DNA of 64,000 nt. Origin: Oxalobacteraceae bacterium AB_14 (GTDB lineage: Bacteria; Pseudomonadota; Gammaproteobacteria; Burkholderiales; Burkholderiaceae_D). The notes beneath the pieces are model-generated. The model was given only the letters and a program-made list of their open reading frames with translations, had not been told where the DNA came from and searched no databases. Where the stretch lies: positions 62,001-126,000 of the forward strand of contig KB906726.1 of NCBI GenBank assembly GCA_000381565.1, written 5' to 3'. Shown here piece by piece: positions 25,604-37,500 of this stretch; the stretch's first letter is position 1; every line of letters begins with the position of its first letter. A program made the translations under genes and the position numbers.

Positions 25604-26889
25604 AGTTTTTGTAGCTGGGACTGGTTGCGCTGGTGCCGGGCGTCGGCGCCGGCGGCGGCGATGTCGGCGCGCAGGCCCTGCTCGGCTTGCGCGATGCGGG
25701 CGCCGTCCTGCGGCGCCAGTTCCAACAAACTCAGCAGGTAGGTGACGCCCCATTGCAGGCGCGTCGCCGGACCCACGGCCGCTTGCCATGCCTTGCCGTA
25801 CCAGTCCAGCATGGCCGCCGCGTCGCCGCGCCGCTTGGCGCTGGTGGCCAGGCTCAGCATGAAGTAGTAGGGTGAATGCGAACGCGGCAATTCGGCCAGC
25901 AGCACTTGCTCGGCTTGCGCCGGCAGGCCGGCGTCGTTCAGGGCGCTGACCGCGGTGTTGACCAGCGTGTGGCGTTCGCATGGATCGGTCGATGCGGCAA
26001 GCGCCGCTTCCACCCGCAGCCGCACCTGCTGCTGCAGGCCCTGCGTCGGCGCCAGCAGGCGCCCCAGGCGCATTTGCAGGCGCACCGCCGTCAGGCGGTC
26101 CGGCGCGCTGAGCCAGAAATCGTCGGCCCATTGCGCGGCGGTGGCGCCCAGCGCCGCCACCAGTTCTTCGCGCCGCGTGGCGAACTTGATCAGGGCGATG
26201 CCGCTGTTGCCGAGTATGTCCATATTGGCGCGCGCCAGCCGCACATCGGCAAACACCCGCAGCAGCAAGGCGGCGTTGGCCGCCGCGTCGACTTCCTTGC
26301 CGGCCGTGGCCAGCTGCGCGTGCAGTTGCAGGCGCACGCCGGCGTCGGCGTCGTCGCAGGCGCGCACCAGCGCCAGCAGCGTCGGCGCCAGCGCGCGCGC
26401 GCCCAGCAGGCGGCCTTCGTCGGTATCCCAGGAATAATGGCTCAGCAGCGACCACTCGCCGGCGCTGAGCTTGCGCGCGCCGGCGCCGTCGCCAGACAAG
26501 GCCGCCGCCAGCGCGGCCGAGGCGGACGAGCCGGCCGCATGCACGGCCAGCGCCGCGTCGAACGCGGCTGTGAACAACTCGCCGTCCAGCTCGCACGGCA
26601 GGCGCGTGATTTCGCTGCCGTCCGGCGCGTACAGCACCAGCGTCGGATAGCTGCGCAAGCCGTACTGCGCGGCCAGGGCCTGGGCGCCGGCGCGGTCGCC
26701 GTCAAGCTGGTAGCAGACGACCGAGGCCGAACGCTCAACGAAGTCGTCACGCGCAAAAATATCGGACTTGACCCGGTTGCAGGGCGGACACCAGAGCGCG
26801 CCCCAGTACAGGAACAAGGGCCGCTGCTGCGCCGCCGCCAGCGCGAAGGCGGCGGCCAGGCCGCCTTGCTGCCACGCGATCGCCGCCAT
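25588..26889 (-). CDS. Thioredoxin-fold protein with long helical C-terminal region, 3' end altered by RAYT element
   Basis: Encodes 433 residues from the ATG at 26889, 5 bp after the folE stop. Residues 1-125 form a thioredoxin-like domain with ALWCPPCNRVKSDIF (CPPC at 34-37) and YPTLVLY (the cis-Pro region). The remainder (about 140-430) is Ala/Leu-rich helical repeat, TPR-like in character. There is no clear signal peptide. The last residues (RGQI) and the stop codon are encoded by the RAYT inverted repeat, so the native C-terminus has been replaced, probably with little loss. Co-transcription with folE is likely. Confidence 0.75.
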   Translation of the reverse strand: MAAIAWQQGGLAAAFALAAAQQRPLFLYWGALWCPPCNRVKSDIFARDDFVERSASVVCYQLDGDRAGAQALAAQYGLRSYPTLVLYAPDGSEITRLPCELDGELFTAAFDAALAVHAAGSSASAALAAALSGDGAGARKLSAGEWSLLSHYSWDTDEGRLLGARALAPTLLALVRACDDADAGVRLQLHAQLATAGKEVDAAANAALLLRVFADVRLARANMDILGNSGIALIKFATRREELVAALGATAAQWADDFWLSAPDRLTAVRLQMRLGRLLAPTQGLQQQVRLRVEAALAASTDPCERHTLVNTAVSALNDAGLPAQAEQVLLAELPRSHSPYYFMLSLATSAKRRGDAAAMLDWYGKAWQAAVGPATRLQWGVTYLLSLLELAPQDGARIAQAEQGLRADIAAAGADARHQRNQSQLQKLRGQI

Positions 26890-26894
26890 GCCGC

Positions 26895-27461
26895 TCAGTT
26901 CTCGCGCGCCAGGGCCAGGAATTCGGTGCGCATCGCCAGGTTGGGCTGCAGCTCGCCGAGCATGGCCGAGGTGACGGTTTCTTCGCCCGGCGTGCGGATG
27001 CCGCGGCTTTCCATGCACAGGTGGCGGCACTTGACGACCACGCCAACCGCCTTCGGCTCCAGCACTTCCATCAGCGCGTTGGCGATCTGCATGGTCATGC
27101 GTTCCTGCACCTGCAGGCGCTTGGCGAAGCAATCGACCAGGCGGGTCAGCTTGGACAGGCCGACGATCTTGCCGTTCGGGACGTAGCCGACCGTGGCCTT
27201 GCCGAAGAACGGCGCCAGGTGGTGCTCGCAATGGCTGTAGACCGGGATGCCGCGCACCACGATCAGTTCGTTGTACTGCTCGGCGCCGTCTTCGAAGGCC
27301 TTCAGCAGCTCGACCGGGTCCTGGCCGTAGCCGGAGGTCCAGTGTTTCCATGCCTTGCTGACGCGCGCCGGCGTTTCCACCAGGCCCGGACGGTCGGGAT
27401 CTTCACCGAAACTGGCGATCAGACGACGCCAGTCGCCTTCCGAGAATTCTTTTTGAGACAT
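26895..27461 (-). CDS. folE: GTP cyclohydrolase I
   Basis: Encodes 188 residues. It catalyses conversion of GTP to 7,8-dihydroneopterin triphosphate, the first step of tetrahydrofolate synthesis. Family signatures are complete: VYSHCEHHLAPFFG (Zn ligands Cys and His), LSKLTRLVDCFAKRLQVQER, and VVVKCRHLCMESRGI with the second Zn Cys. Length is normal for the bacterial enzyme. Leader order is folE then thioredoxin-fold gene, with 5 bp between them; nudC ends 61 bp upstream on the same strand. Confidence 0.96.
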   Translation of the reverse strand: MSQKEFSEGDWRRLIASFGEDPDRPGLVETPARVSKAWKHWTSGYGQDPVELLKAFEDGAEQYNELIVVRGIPVYSHCEHHLAPFFGKATVGYVPNGKIVGLSKLTRLVDCFAKRLQVQERMTMQIANALMEVLEPKAVGVVVKCRHLCMESRGIRTPGEETVTSAMLGELQPNLAMRTEFLALAREN

Positions 27462-27522
27462 GATGAAACACCTTTTTTTTACGATTGCCGACAGTATATA
27501 GAAATCCGCGGCGGCGCACCCG

Positions 27523-28341
27523 TCAGGCCTGCGGCCGGTTGGCCTTCAGCAGCGCGGCGGCGATCGACACCGTGGTCGTCATGTCCGGCCATTCATCGCC
27601 CGGCCCGAACCAGCGGGCGTCGGCGATTTCCGCCGGATCGACGCGGATCTCGCCGTCCAGGTAGTCGGCGGTGTAGGCGACCATCAGCGAATGCGGGAAC
27701 GGCCACGACTGGCTGCCGAAGTACTGCAGGTTGTGCACCCGCAGCCCGACCTCCTCGTACACCTCGCGGTGCACCGCCTCTTCGATCGACTCGCCCGCCT
27801 CCAGAAAGCCGGCCAGCGCCGTGTAGCGCTTGTACGGCGCGTTGGCGTGCATGGCCAGCAGCACTTGCCCGCCCTTGCGTATCAACACCATCATCGCCGG
27901 CGAGATGCGCGGATAGGCGCTCATGCCGCAGGCCGGGCATTGGTAGCAGCGTTCGCCTTCGAGCTGGCGCATCGGCGTCGCGCAGGCGCCACAATAGCGG
28001 TGGGTGCGGGCCCAGTCGGCCAGCTGGAAAGCGCGGCCGGCCAGGGCCGCGAAACCGTCGTCGACCAGGCCGAACAGCGAGCGCAAACCGTGGTAGCCGT
28101 ACGCCGGTCCCGGTCGTTCCGGTTGATCGACCCACGCCAGCTGATAGTAGCGGCCTTGCCACTCGCCCAGCGCATGGAAGCGCTCCGGCGGCAAATCCAG
28201 CGCCGCCAGCGCCCGCTGGTCGGGCAAGCCGAGGATTTCGTTGTGCAAAAGCAACTCCCCGCGGTGGAACACGAAAGTGAGCGGATGCTCATGCGCGGCG
28301 GGACGGATCAGCGGCGTAAATGTGGCGGGCGTCAGCAACAT
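27523..28341 (-). CDS. nudC: NAD(+) diphosphatase NudC
   Basis: Encodes 272 residues from the ATG at 28341; a TTG nine codons upstream is possible but lacks support. Domains: N-terminal region, a four-Cys zinc ribbon (CGACATPM and CYQCPACG), and a Nudix domain with box GFLEAGESIEEAVHREVYEEVG. The NudC marker SQSWPFPHSLM follows the Nudix box. The enzyme hydrolyses NAD(H) and removes NAD caps from RNA. The leader faces the start of the giant repeat gene; the 208-bp divergent gap holds the promoters of both. Confidence 0.94.
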   Translation of the reverse strand: MLLTPATFTPLIRPAAHEHPLTFVFHRGELLLHNEILGLPDQRALAALDLPPERFHALGEWQGRYYQLAWVDQPERPGPAYGYHGLRSLFGLVDDGFAALAGRAFQLADWARTHRYCGACATPMRQLEGERCYQCPACGMSAYPRISPAMMVLIRKGGQVLLAMHANAPYKRYTALAGFLEAGESIEEAVHREVYEEVGLRVHNLQYFGSQSWPFPHSLMVAYTADYLDGEIRVDPAEIADARWFGPGDEWPDMTTTVSIAAALLKANRPQA

Positions 28342-28549
28342 GGTGGGGAGGCTCTGGATTGATCGCAAAACATGATCTTACAGTGTTTCCTAAATGATTA
28401 TTTCAGCCGCTGGGCATCGATGACGATCCGATCACGGGAAACGCGCTAAGTCATTGTTTTCAGACCAAGATTTAAACTACTTTTGGGGCTATGCTCTCCG
28501 CATGGGTTCGATTGGCGGTACTATATATTTCCGCAAGGAGAACAATTAA

Positions 28550-31500
28550 ATGCCATCACTCGTCCCTGGTTTAACCACCGACCAAATCGTCAGCCTGCGC
28601 ACCGATCAGATCGCCACTCTGACCACGGCGGACATCATTTTGCTCAGCACTTTGCAAATGACCGCCTGGACCACCGCGCAGCTCGGCGCCTTCGGCACCA
28701 GCCAGCTACGGGCCCTCTCCACACAAAACCTGCAAGCGCTCAACACCGCGCAGCTGGGCTACGGCCTCAGCACCCGACAGATCGCGGCGCTGACCACCGG
28801 CCAGATCGTCAGCCTGAGCACCGACCAGCTGGTCAACGGCCTCACCTCCGACCAGTTCGCCGCGCTGGCGACCGCGCAAGTGGCCGCGCTGGGCACGCGC
28901 CAGCTGTCCATCGTCGGCACCGCCGATATCGCCGCGCTGCGCAGCGCCCAGCTGGTGGCGCTGTCGAGCGCGCAAGTGCGCGCGCTCGGCACCGACCAGA
29001 TCGTCGCGCTGAGCAGCGGCCAGGCCGCCGCGCTGCAAACCCGCCAGATCGCCGCACTGAGCAGCGACCAGCTGGCCAGCATCGACAGCGACGACATCGC
29101 CGCGCTGAGCACGCAGCAATTGATCGCCCTCGGCACCGGCCTGCTCGCTGCGCTGACCACGGCGCAGATGGCGGCGCTGCGCACCGCGCAAAGCAGCAGC
29201 CTGTCGACCCTGCAGATCAGCGCCCTGGGCAGCGACCAGCTGGCCGCGCTGGGCACCGACGGCTTCGCCGCGCTCAAGACCGCGCAGATCGCCGCCCTGA
29301 GCACCAGGCAATTCGCCGCCCTGGGCACCGACCAGATCGTCGCGCTGACCACCGCGCAAACGGCCGCGCTGACCACGCTGCAACTGGGCCAGATGTCCAG
29401 CGATCAGCTGGCCGCGCTGGAAACCCGCGACTTCGCCGTGCTCAAGAGCCAGCAGTTGAACGCGCTGAGCACCGCCAGCACCGCCGTGCTGAGCACCGAC
29501 CAGATCGCCGCCCTGACCACCGCCCAGACCGCTGTGCTGACGACCGACCAGATCGGTTCGATGACCACCGCGCAGTTCGGCGCGATGACCACCGCCAACC
29601 TGGCGGCCGGCCTGACCACCGACCAGATCGTCGCGCTGACCACCGCGCAAACGGCCGCGCTGACCACGCTGCAACTGGGCCAGATGTCCAGCGATCAGCT
29701 GGCCGCGCTGGAAACCCGCGACTTCGCCGTGCTCAAGAGCCAGCAGTTGAACGCGCTGAGCACCGCCAGCACCGCCGTGCTGAGCACCGACCAGATCGCC
29801 GCCCTGACCACCGCCCAAGTGGCCTCATTGCGCAGCGCCCAGCTGCGCGGCCTGTCCACCGACCAGATCGTCGCGCTGAGCAGCGCCCAGGTGGCCGCGC
29901 TGGGCACGGCGCAAATCATCGTGCTGAGCTCCGACCAGGTGGCCGCGATCGAAACGCGCGACCTGGCCGCGATGAAGACGGCGCAGGTGGCCGCCTTCAC
30001 CACCAGCCAGATCAACGCCCTCGGCACGCAGCAGCTGGCCGCCCTGAGCACCGCGCAGGCGGCCGGCCTGGCCACGCGCCAGCTGGCGGCGCTGGGCACC
30101 GCCCTGCTGGCCGCGCTGCCGACGCAAGACCTGGCCGCGCTGCGCACCGCGCAGATCGCCGCCCTGTCCTCGGACGGCGTGGCCGCGCTCGGCACCGACC
30201 AGATCGCCGCCTTGAGCCCGCTGCAAACAGCGGCGCTGAAAACCGCGCAAGTGGCCGCGCTGGGCTCCGACCAGATCGCCGTGCTGCGCAGCGCGCAAGT
30301 GGCCGGCCTGGGCACGCAGCAAGTAGCTGCGCTGTCGACCGCGCAGCTGAGCGCGCTGAGCACCGCCAACCTCGCCGCGCTGAAAACCCAGCAGCTGGCC
30401 GCCATGGGCACCAGCCTGATCGCCGCGCTCAGCACCGACCAGATCGTCGCGCTGAAGACCGCCCAGGCCGGCGCCCTGAGCTCGCGGCAACTGGCGGCAC
30501 TGTCGAGCGACCAGCTGAGCGCGATGGAAACACAAGACCTGGCCGCGTTGCGCACCCAGCAGCTCGGCGGCCTGGGCAGCGACATGCTGCGCAGCCTCGG
30601 CACCGGCCAGATCGCCGCGCTGGGCAGCGCGCAAGTGGCCGCGCTGAGCACGCAGCAGCTGAGCGCCCTCGACACCGACCAGATCGCCGCCCTGACCACG
30701 GCCCAGGCCGCCTCGCTGACCACGCGCCAGATCGCCGCCCTGGGCAGCGACCAGGTGGCCGCGCTGGAAACCCGCGACCTGGCCGCGCTGAGGACGGCGC
30801 AGCTGGCCGCGCTCGGCACCGCCCAGTTCAGCGCGCTGACCACCGGCCAGCTGGCCGGTCTGAGTTCGCAGCAAGCGGCCTCCCTGTCGACCCGCCAGAT
30901 CGCGGTGCTCGGCACCGACCAGATCGCCGCGCTGGAAACCCAGGACCTGGTCGCGCTGAAGTCGCAGCAGGCCGCCGCGCTGAGCACCGACGCCGTGGCC
31001 GCCCTCACCACGGCGCAGTTCGCCGCGCTGTCGAGCGTCCAGCTGAGCAACTTCACCACCGCCCAGGTCGCCGCGCTGACCACCGACCAGATCGTCGCGC
31101 TGAGCACCCGGCAAACCGCCGCGCTGAGCACGCGTGAAATCGCCGCCCTGTCGACCGACCAGCTGAACGCGCTCGAAACGGTCGACTTCGCCGCGCTGAA
31201 AACCGCGCAGATCGCCGCCCTGAGCTCGCGCCAGGTGGCCTCGCTGGGCACCGGCCTGATCGCCGCCCTCGGCAGCGCGCAGGCGCGCGCGCTGACGCCG
31301 TCCCAGCTCAACGCGCTGAGCTCCGACCAGCTCGGCGCGCTGGCCACCCAGGACTTCGCCGCGCTGCAATCGAGCCAGCTGCTCGGTCTGGGCACCACCG
31401 CCATCGCCGCGCTGACCATCGGCCAGGTGGCCGCGCTCAAGACCGCGCAGATCGTGCAACTGACGTCCGACCAGATCCAGGTGCTCAACTCCGACCAGTT

Positions 31501-34500
31501 GGGCGCGCTGAACACCGCGCAAGTGTGCGCCTTCAGCACCGTGCAGATCGGCTACCTGCTGACCGCGCAGCTGGCCGCGCTGACCAGCGCCGACTGGGCT
31601 TCGTTGAAATCGAGCCAGCTCAACGCGCTGAGCTCTGGCCAGCTGGCCGCCGTCGGCACCGACCAGATCGTCGCGCTGAGCTCGCTGCAGGCGGGCGCGC
31701 TGGCGACCCGCCAGCTCGCGCTGCTGTCGACCGACCAGATCGCCGCGCTGGAAACAGCCGACCTGGCCGCGTTGAAGACGCAGCAGATCGTGGCCCTGGC
31801 CACGGCCGGCGTGGCCGCCATCACCACCGCCCAGCTGCAGGCGATGAAAACCCAGCAGCTGGCCGCGCTGACCAGCGACCAGCTCGCCGCGCTGGGCACC
31901 GACCAGATCGCCGCGCTGAGCAGTGCCCAGGCCAGCAACCTGGGCAGCCGGCAAATCGCCGTGCTGTCGAGCGACCAGCTGCTCGCCATCGGCACCGGCG
32001 AGCTGGCCGCGCTGAAGACGGCGCAACTGGCCGCGCTGGGCACGGCCCAGCTCAGCCTGCTGAGCACCGACCAGATCGTGGCGCTGACCAGCGCGCAGTT
32101 CGCCAGCCTGAGCACGCGCCAGCTGCTGGCGCTGACCAGCGACCAGGTCGTCGCGCTGGAAACGCGCGACCTGGCCGCGCTGAAGACCGCGCAAATCGCC
32201 GGCCTGAGCAGCGACAACCTGAACGCGCTGGCCGGCGCCCAGTTGCGGGCGCTGACCACGGCCCAGCTGGCCGCGCTGGGCAGCGCCCAGCTGCTGGCGC
32301 TCGCCACCGCGCAGATCGCCGCCCTGAGCACGCTGCAGACGAGCAATCTCGTCACCGCCCAGGTCGCCCTGCTGAGCAGCGAGCAATTGGTGGCGCTGGG
32401 CACGCAGGCGCTGTCGCTGATGAAGACCGCGCAGATCGCCGCCCTCAAGACGGCGCAGATCGCCTCGCTCAACAGCGACCAGCTGGCCGCGCTGAGCACC
32501 GCCCAGGTCAGCCGCCTGGGCACGCAACAAGTCGCCGCCCTGGGCAGCGACCAGGTCAACGCGCTGGAAAGCCAGGACTTCGCCGCCCTCAGGAGCGCGC
32601 AGTTGGCCGTCCTGGAGACCGACGTCATCGCCGGCCTCGGCACCGCGCAGGCGGCCGCGCTGACCACCAACCAGGTGGCCGGCCTGAGCACGCGCCAGCT
32701 GGCCGCGCTGGGCAGCGCGTCATTGCAGGCGCTGTCGACCAGGAACATCGTCGCGCTGCGCAGCGCGCAACTGCCGGGCCTGACCACCGACCAGCTCAAC
32801 GCGCTGGGCAGCGACCAGTTCCGCGCGCTCAGCACGGCCCAGATGGCCGCCCTGGGCAGCGCCCAGTTCCAGTCGCTGAGCACCGACCAGATCGTTGCGC
32901 TGAGCACCCTGCAGGCGGCCAACCTCGGCACCGCCCAGCTGCGGGCGCTGAGCGCCAGCCAGCTGGCCGCGCTCGAAACGCAAGACCTGGCCGCCTTCAA
33001 GACCCAGCAAGTGGCCGCGCTGAGCACCGACCAGTTCATCCTGCTGGGCAGCGACCAGATCGCCGGCCTGAGCACCGCGCAAGTGGCCGGCCTGAGCACG
33101 CAGCAACTGGCGGCGCTGACCACCGACCAGCTGCGCGCGCTGGAAACGCGCGACCTGGCCGCGCTGCGCAGCGCCCAGCTGCAAGCGCTGAGCACGGACC
33201 AGCTCGACGCCCTGGGCACCGATCAGTTGCAGGCCATCACGCCGGCCCAGCTGGCCTCGCTGAGCAGCGACCAGTTCCAGGGCCTGCAGAGCGCGCAGAT
33301 CGGCGCGCTGACCACGCTGCAGGTGGCGGCGCTGGCCACCGGCCAGATCGCCGCCCTGACCGACGGCCAGCTGGGCGCGCTGGGCACCGATGACATCGTC
33401 GCGCTGAAGAGCGCGCAGATCAACGCCCTGCGCACCGCCCAGGTCGTCTTGCTGAGCACCGACCAGATCATGGCGCTCAGCAGCAAGCAGGTCGGCTCGA
33501 TGTCGACCGCCCAGCTGTCCTCGCTGTCCTCGGACCAGGTGACCGCCCTCAGCACGGCCGACCTCGCCGCGCTGAGCGCCGCCCAGCTGAGCGCGCTGGG
33601 CACGCTGAGCAGGCTGACCACCGACCAGATCCAGGCGCTCACGCCGGCCCAGATCGCCGGCCTGAGCACCGACCAGATCGCGGCGCTGGGCACCGACCAG
33701 ATCGTCGCGCTGAGCACCCGGCAGGTCGGCAGCCTGAGCACCGCCGCCGTCGGCGCGCTGAGCAGCGACCAGCTGCAAGCGCTGGAACTGGACGACCTGG
33801 CCGCGCTGAAGACCGCGCAGCTGGCGGCCCTGCAAACCCTCCAGATCAGCCTGCTGACCACCGACCAGGTGCAAGCGCTCACCACGGCGCAGGCCGCCAG
33901 CCTGGCCAGCGCCCAGGTGGCGGCGCTGACCACCGACCAGATCGCCGCGCTGAGCGGCGACGAGCTGCAGGCGCTGAAGAGCGCGCAGATCGCCGCGCTC
34001 GGCACCGACCAGCTCGCCGCGCTGGCCGTCGTCCAGCTGCAGAACCTGGGCGCCAGCCAGCTGAACGCGCTGGGCAGCGCGCAGCTCCGGTCGCTGAGCT
34101 CGGACCAGATCGTGGGCTTGACCACGCAGCAATTCCAGGCGCTGGGCACGGCGCAAGTGGCGGCGCTGAGCACCGAACAACTGAGCGTGATCGAAACCGA
34201 AGACCTGGCCGCGCTGAAGACCGCGCAGATCGCCGCGCTGGGCACCGACCAGATGCAGGCGCTGGCGGTCGACCGCATCGCCGCGCTGACCACCGCGCAG
34301 GCCCGGGCGCTGGGCAGCGACCAGCTGCAAGCGCTGACGTCGGCGCAAATCCAGGCCCTCGGCAGCGACGACCTGGACGCGTTGCAAGCGGCGCAGATCG
34401 CCGCCCTCGGCAGCGACCAGCTCAACGCCCTGATCGCCGACCAGCTGCAAGCGCTGGGCTCGGCGCAGCTGAACGCGCTGAGCACGGCGCAGTTCGGCGC

Positions 34501-37500
34501 GCTCAGCACCGACCAGATCGTCGCGCTGAGCACGCGGCAATACGCCCAGCTGGCCACGGCGCAATTGGCCGCGCTCGGTTCCGACCAGCTGGCCGCGCTG
34601 GAGCTGGAAGACCTGGCCGCCCTGCTGAGCAACCAGATCCCGGCCCTGGGCACGCTGCAGATCGCGCAGCTGGACCTGGCCCACATCGGCGCGCTCACCA
34701 GCGCCCAGGCGGGCGCGCTGCGCAGCGAGCAGCTGCTGGCGCTGTCGACCGACCAGTTGCAAGCGCTCGCCACCGACGCGCTGCAGGCGCTGAAGACCGC
34801 GCAGGTGCAGGCGCTGAGCACCGACCAGCTGGTCGCGCTGAGCATCGACCAGCTGCACAGCCTGAGCACCGCGCAGCTCGACGCGCTGACCTCGGCCCAG
34901 GCCGCCGCGCTGACCACCGACCAGATCGCCGCGCTGACCACCTTGCAAGTGGACAACCTGGCGACCCGCCAGTTGAGCGCGCTCAGCAGCGACCAGATCG
35001 CCGCCATCAGCACCGACAACTTCGCCACGCTGTCGAGCACGCAAATCGGCGCGCTCAGCGCCGTCCAGTTCGGCGCCATCACCACCGACCAGATGGTGGG
35101 CCTGGGCAGCCTGCAGGTGGCCGCGCTGAGCACCGCGCAAGTGGCCGCCCTCAGCAGCGACCAGCTCGACGCGCTGGAGACGGCCGACTTCATCGCGCTC
35201 AGATCGGCGCAGATCGCCGTCATCGGCAGCGCCAACATCGCCGCCCTGACCACCGACCTGGTCGGCGTGATGACGAGCGCCCAGATCAGCGGCCTGGGCA
35301 GCGACCAGATCGCCGCCCTGAGCACCGACCACATCGCCGCGCTGGGCACGGCCCAGGTCGGCGCGCTGGGCACGCCGCAGATCGGCGCGCTGAGCACCGA
35401 CCAGATCGTCGCGCTGAGCACCATGGACTTCGTGGCGCTACGCAGCAGCCAGCTGGCCGCCTTCAGCAGCGCGCAGTTCGCCGCGCTCACCAGCGACCAG
35501 TTGAACGCGCTGTCGAGCAGCGCCGTCACCGGCCTGAGCACGCAGATGATCGCGGCGCTGACACCGGCGCGGTGCAGCCAGCTGGGCACGGCGCAAGTGG
35601 CGGCGCTGACCGCGCTGCAAGCGGCGGCGCTGAGCACCGAACAGCTGACCGCGCTCGACACCGACCAGTTCGCCGCCTTGAGCACCAGCGCCGTCAGCCA
35701 CCTGCTGGCCGGCCAGTTCGGCGCGCTGACCACCGACCAGATCGTCGCGCTGGGCAGCGCGCAAGTGCGCGCGCTGGGCAGCGTGCAACTGGGCGCGCTC
35801 ACCAGCGACCAGGTCGCCGCGCTGGAAACGGCCGACCTGGCCGCGCTGGGCACCGCGCAGCTGACCATGCTGGGCACAGACCAGCTGCAGGCGCTGTTGA
35901 CCGACCAGTTCGCCACGCTGGGCAGCGCGCAAATCGCCGCGCTCACCACCGACCAGATCGCCAGCGGCCTGAGCACCGACCAGATCGTCGCGCTGAGCAC
36001 CGCGCAGGCCGGCGCGCTGGCCACGCGCCAGGTGGCGGCGCTGACCGCCGGCCAGATCGCCGCGCTGGAGACGGCCGACCTGGCGTCGTTCAGCACGCGC
36101 CAGATGGTGGCCCTGGGCAGCGACCAGATCGCCGCGCTGGGCAGCGACCAGCTCAACGCGCTGACCACGGCCGAGCTGAGCGCGCTGACCACCAGCCAGC
36201 TCAGCCACGGCCTCGGCAGCGACCAGCTGATCGCCCTCGACAGCGCCCACATCGCGGCGCTGGGCACGGCGCAGCTGGCCTACGGCCTGGGCAGCGACCA
36301 CATCGCCGCCCTCACCACCGACCAGATCGTCGCACTGCGCACCGCCCAGAGCGCCGCCCTCGGCACCGGCCAGATCCGGGCATTGACGACCGACCAGATC
36401 GTCGCGCTGAGCAGCGCGCAGGCGTCCACGCTGAGCACGCAGCAAGTGGCGGCGCTCACCACCGACCAGATCGTCGCGCTGGAAACGGCCGACCTGGCCG
36501 CGCTGGCCACGCGCCAGATCGCCGCGCTCACCACCGACCAGATCGGCCAACTGGGCAGCGACCAGCTCAACGCGCTGACCCTGACCCAGCTGGCCGCCCT
36601 GGGCACCGGCCAGCTGGCCAACGGCCTGCGCAGCGACCAGCTGGCGGCGCTCGACAGCGACCACATCGCCGCGCTCAGCACCGCGCAAGTGGCTTACGGC
36701 CTGAGCGTTGCGCAGTTGCCGGCCCTGACCAGCGACCAGCTGCGGGCGCTGCGCACCGCGCAGATCGCGGCGCTGACCACCGCCCAGATCGCCAGCCTCT
36801 CGACCGACCAGATCGCCGCGCTGGCCACGGCCCAGATCACCGGCTTCTCGCTGGCGCAGATGCCGACGCTGAGCGCCGACCAGCTGGCCGCGCTGAGCAC
36901 CGGCCAGGTGGCCGCGCTCGACACCCAGGACCTGGCCGCGCTGAGCGCCGGCCAGTTCAGCGGCCTGTCCACCGACCAGACCGCCGCGCTGACGACGGCC
37001 CAGGTGCGCGCCTTGAAAACCGCGCAGATCGCCGCCATCGACGTGCCGCAGATTAACGCCCTGGGCACCGACCAGATCGCCGCGCTGAGCACCGCGCAAG
37101 CGGCCGCGCTGGGCATCAACGCCATCGTCGCGCTGTCGACCGACCAGCTCGGCGCACTGCAGACGGCCGACGTGGCCGCGCTGGGCACCCTGCAGATCGC
37201 CAGCCTGGACGTCGGCCAGGTGCCCGGCCTGAACAGCGCGCAGATCCAGGCACTGACCAGCGTCCAGCTGGGCGCGCTGACGGCCGACCAGCTGTTCGCG
37301 CTGAGCACCGGCCAGATCGCCGCGCTGCGCACCGCGCAGATCGGCTACCTGAACACCACCCAGCTGGCCGCGCTGTCCGACCCGCAGATCCAGGCGTTCA
37401 CCACGGCCCAGGTCGCCAGCATCAAGCTCAGCCAGATCGGCGCGCTGACGGTGGACCAGATGGCCGCGTTCAGCACCGACCAGCTGCAAGCGGTGACCAC

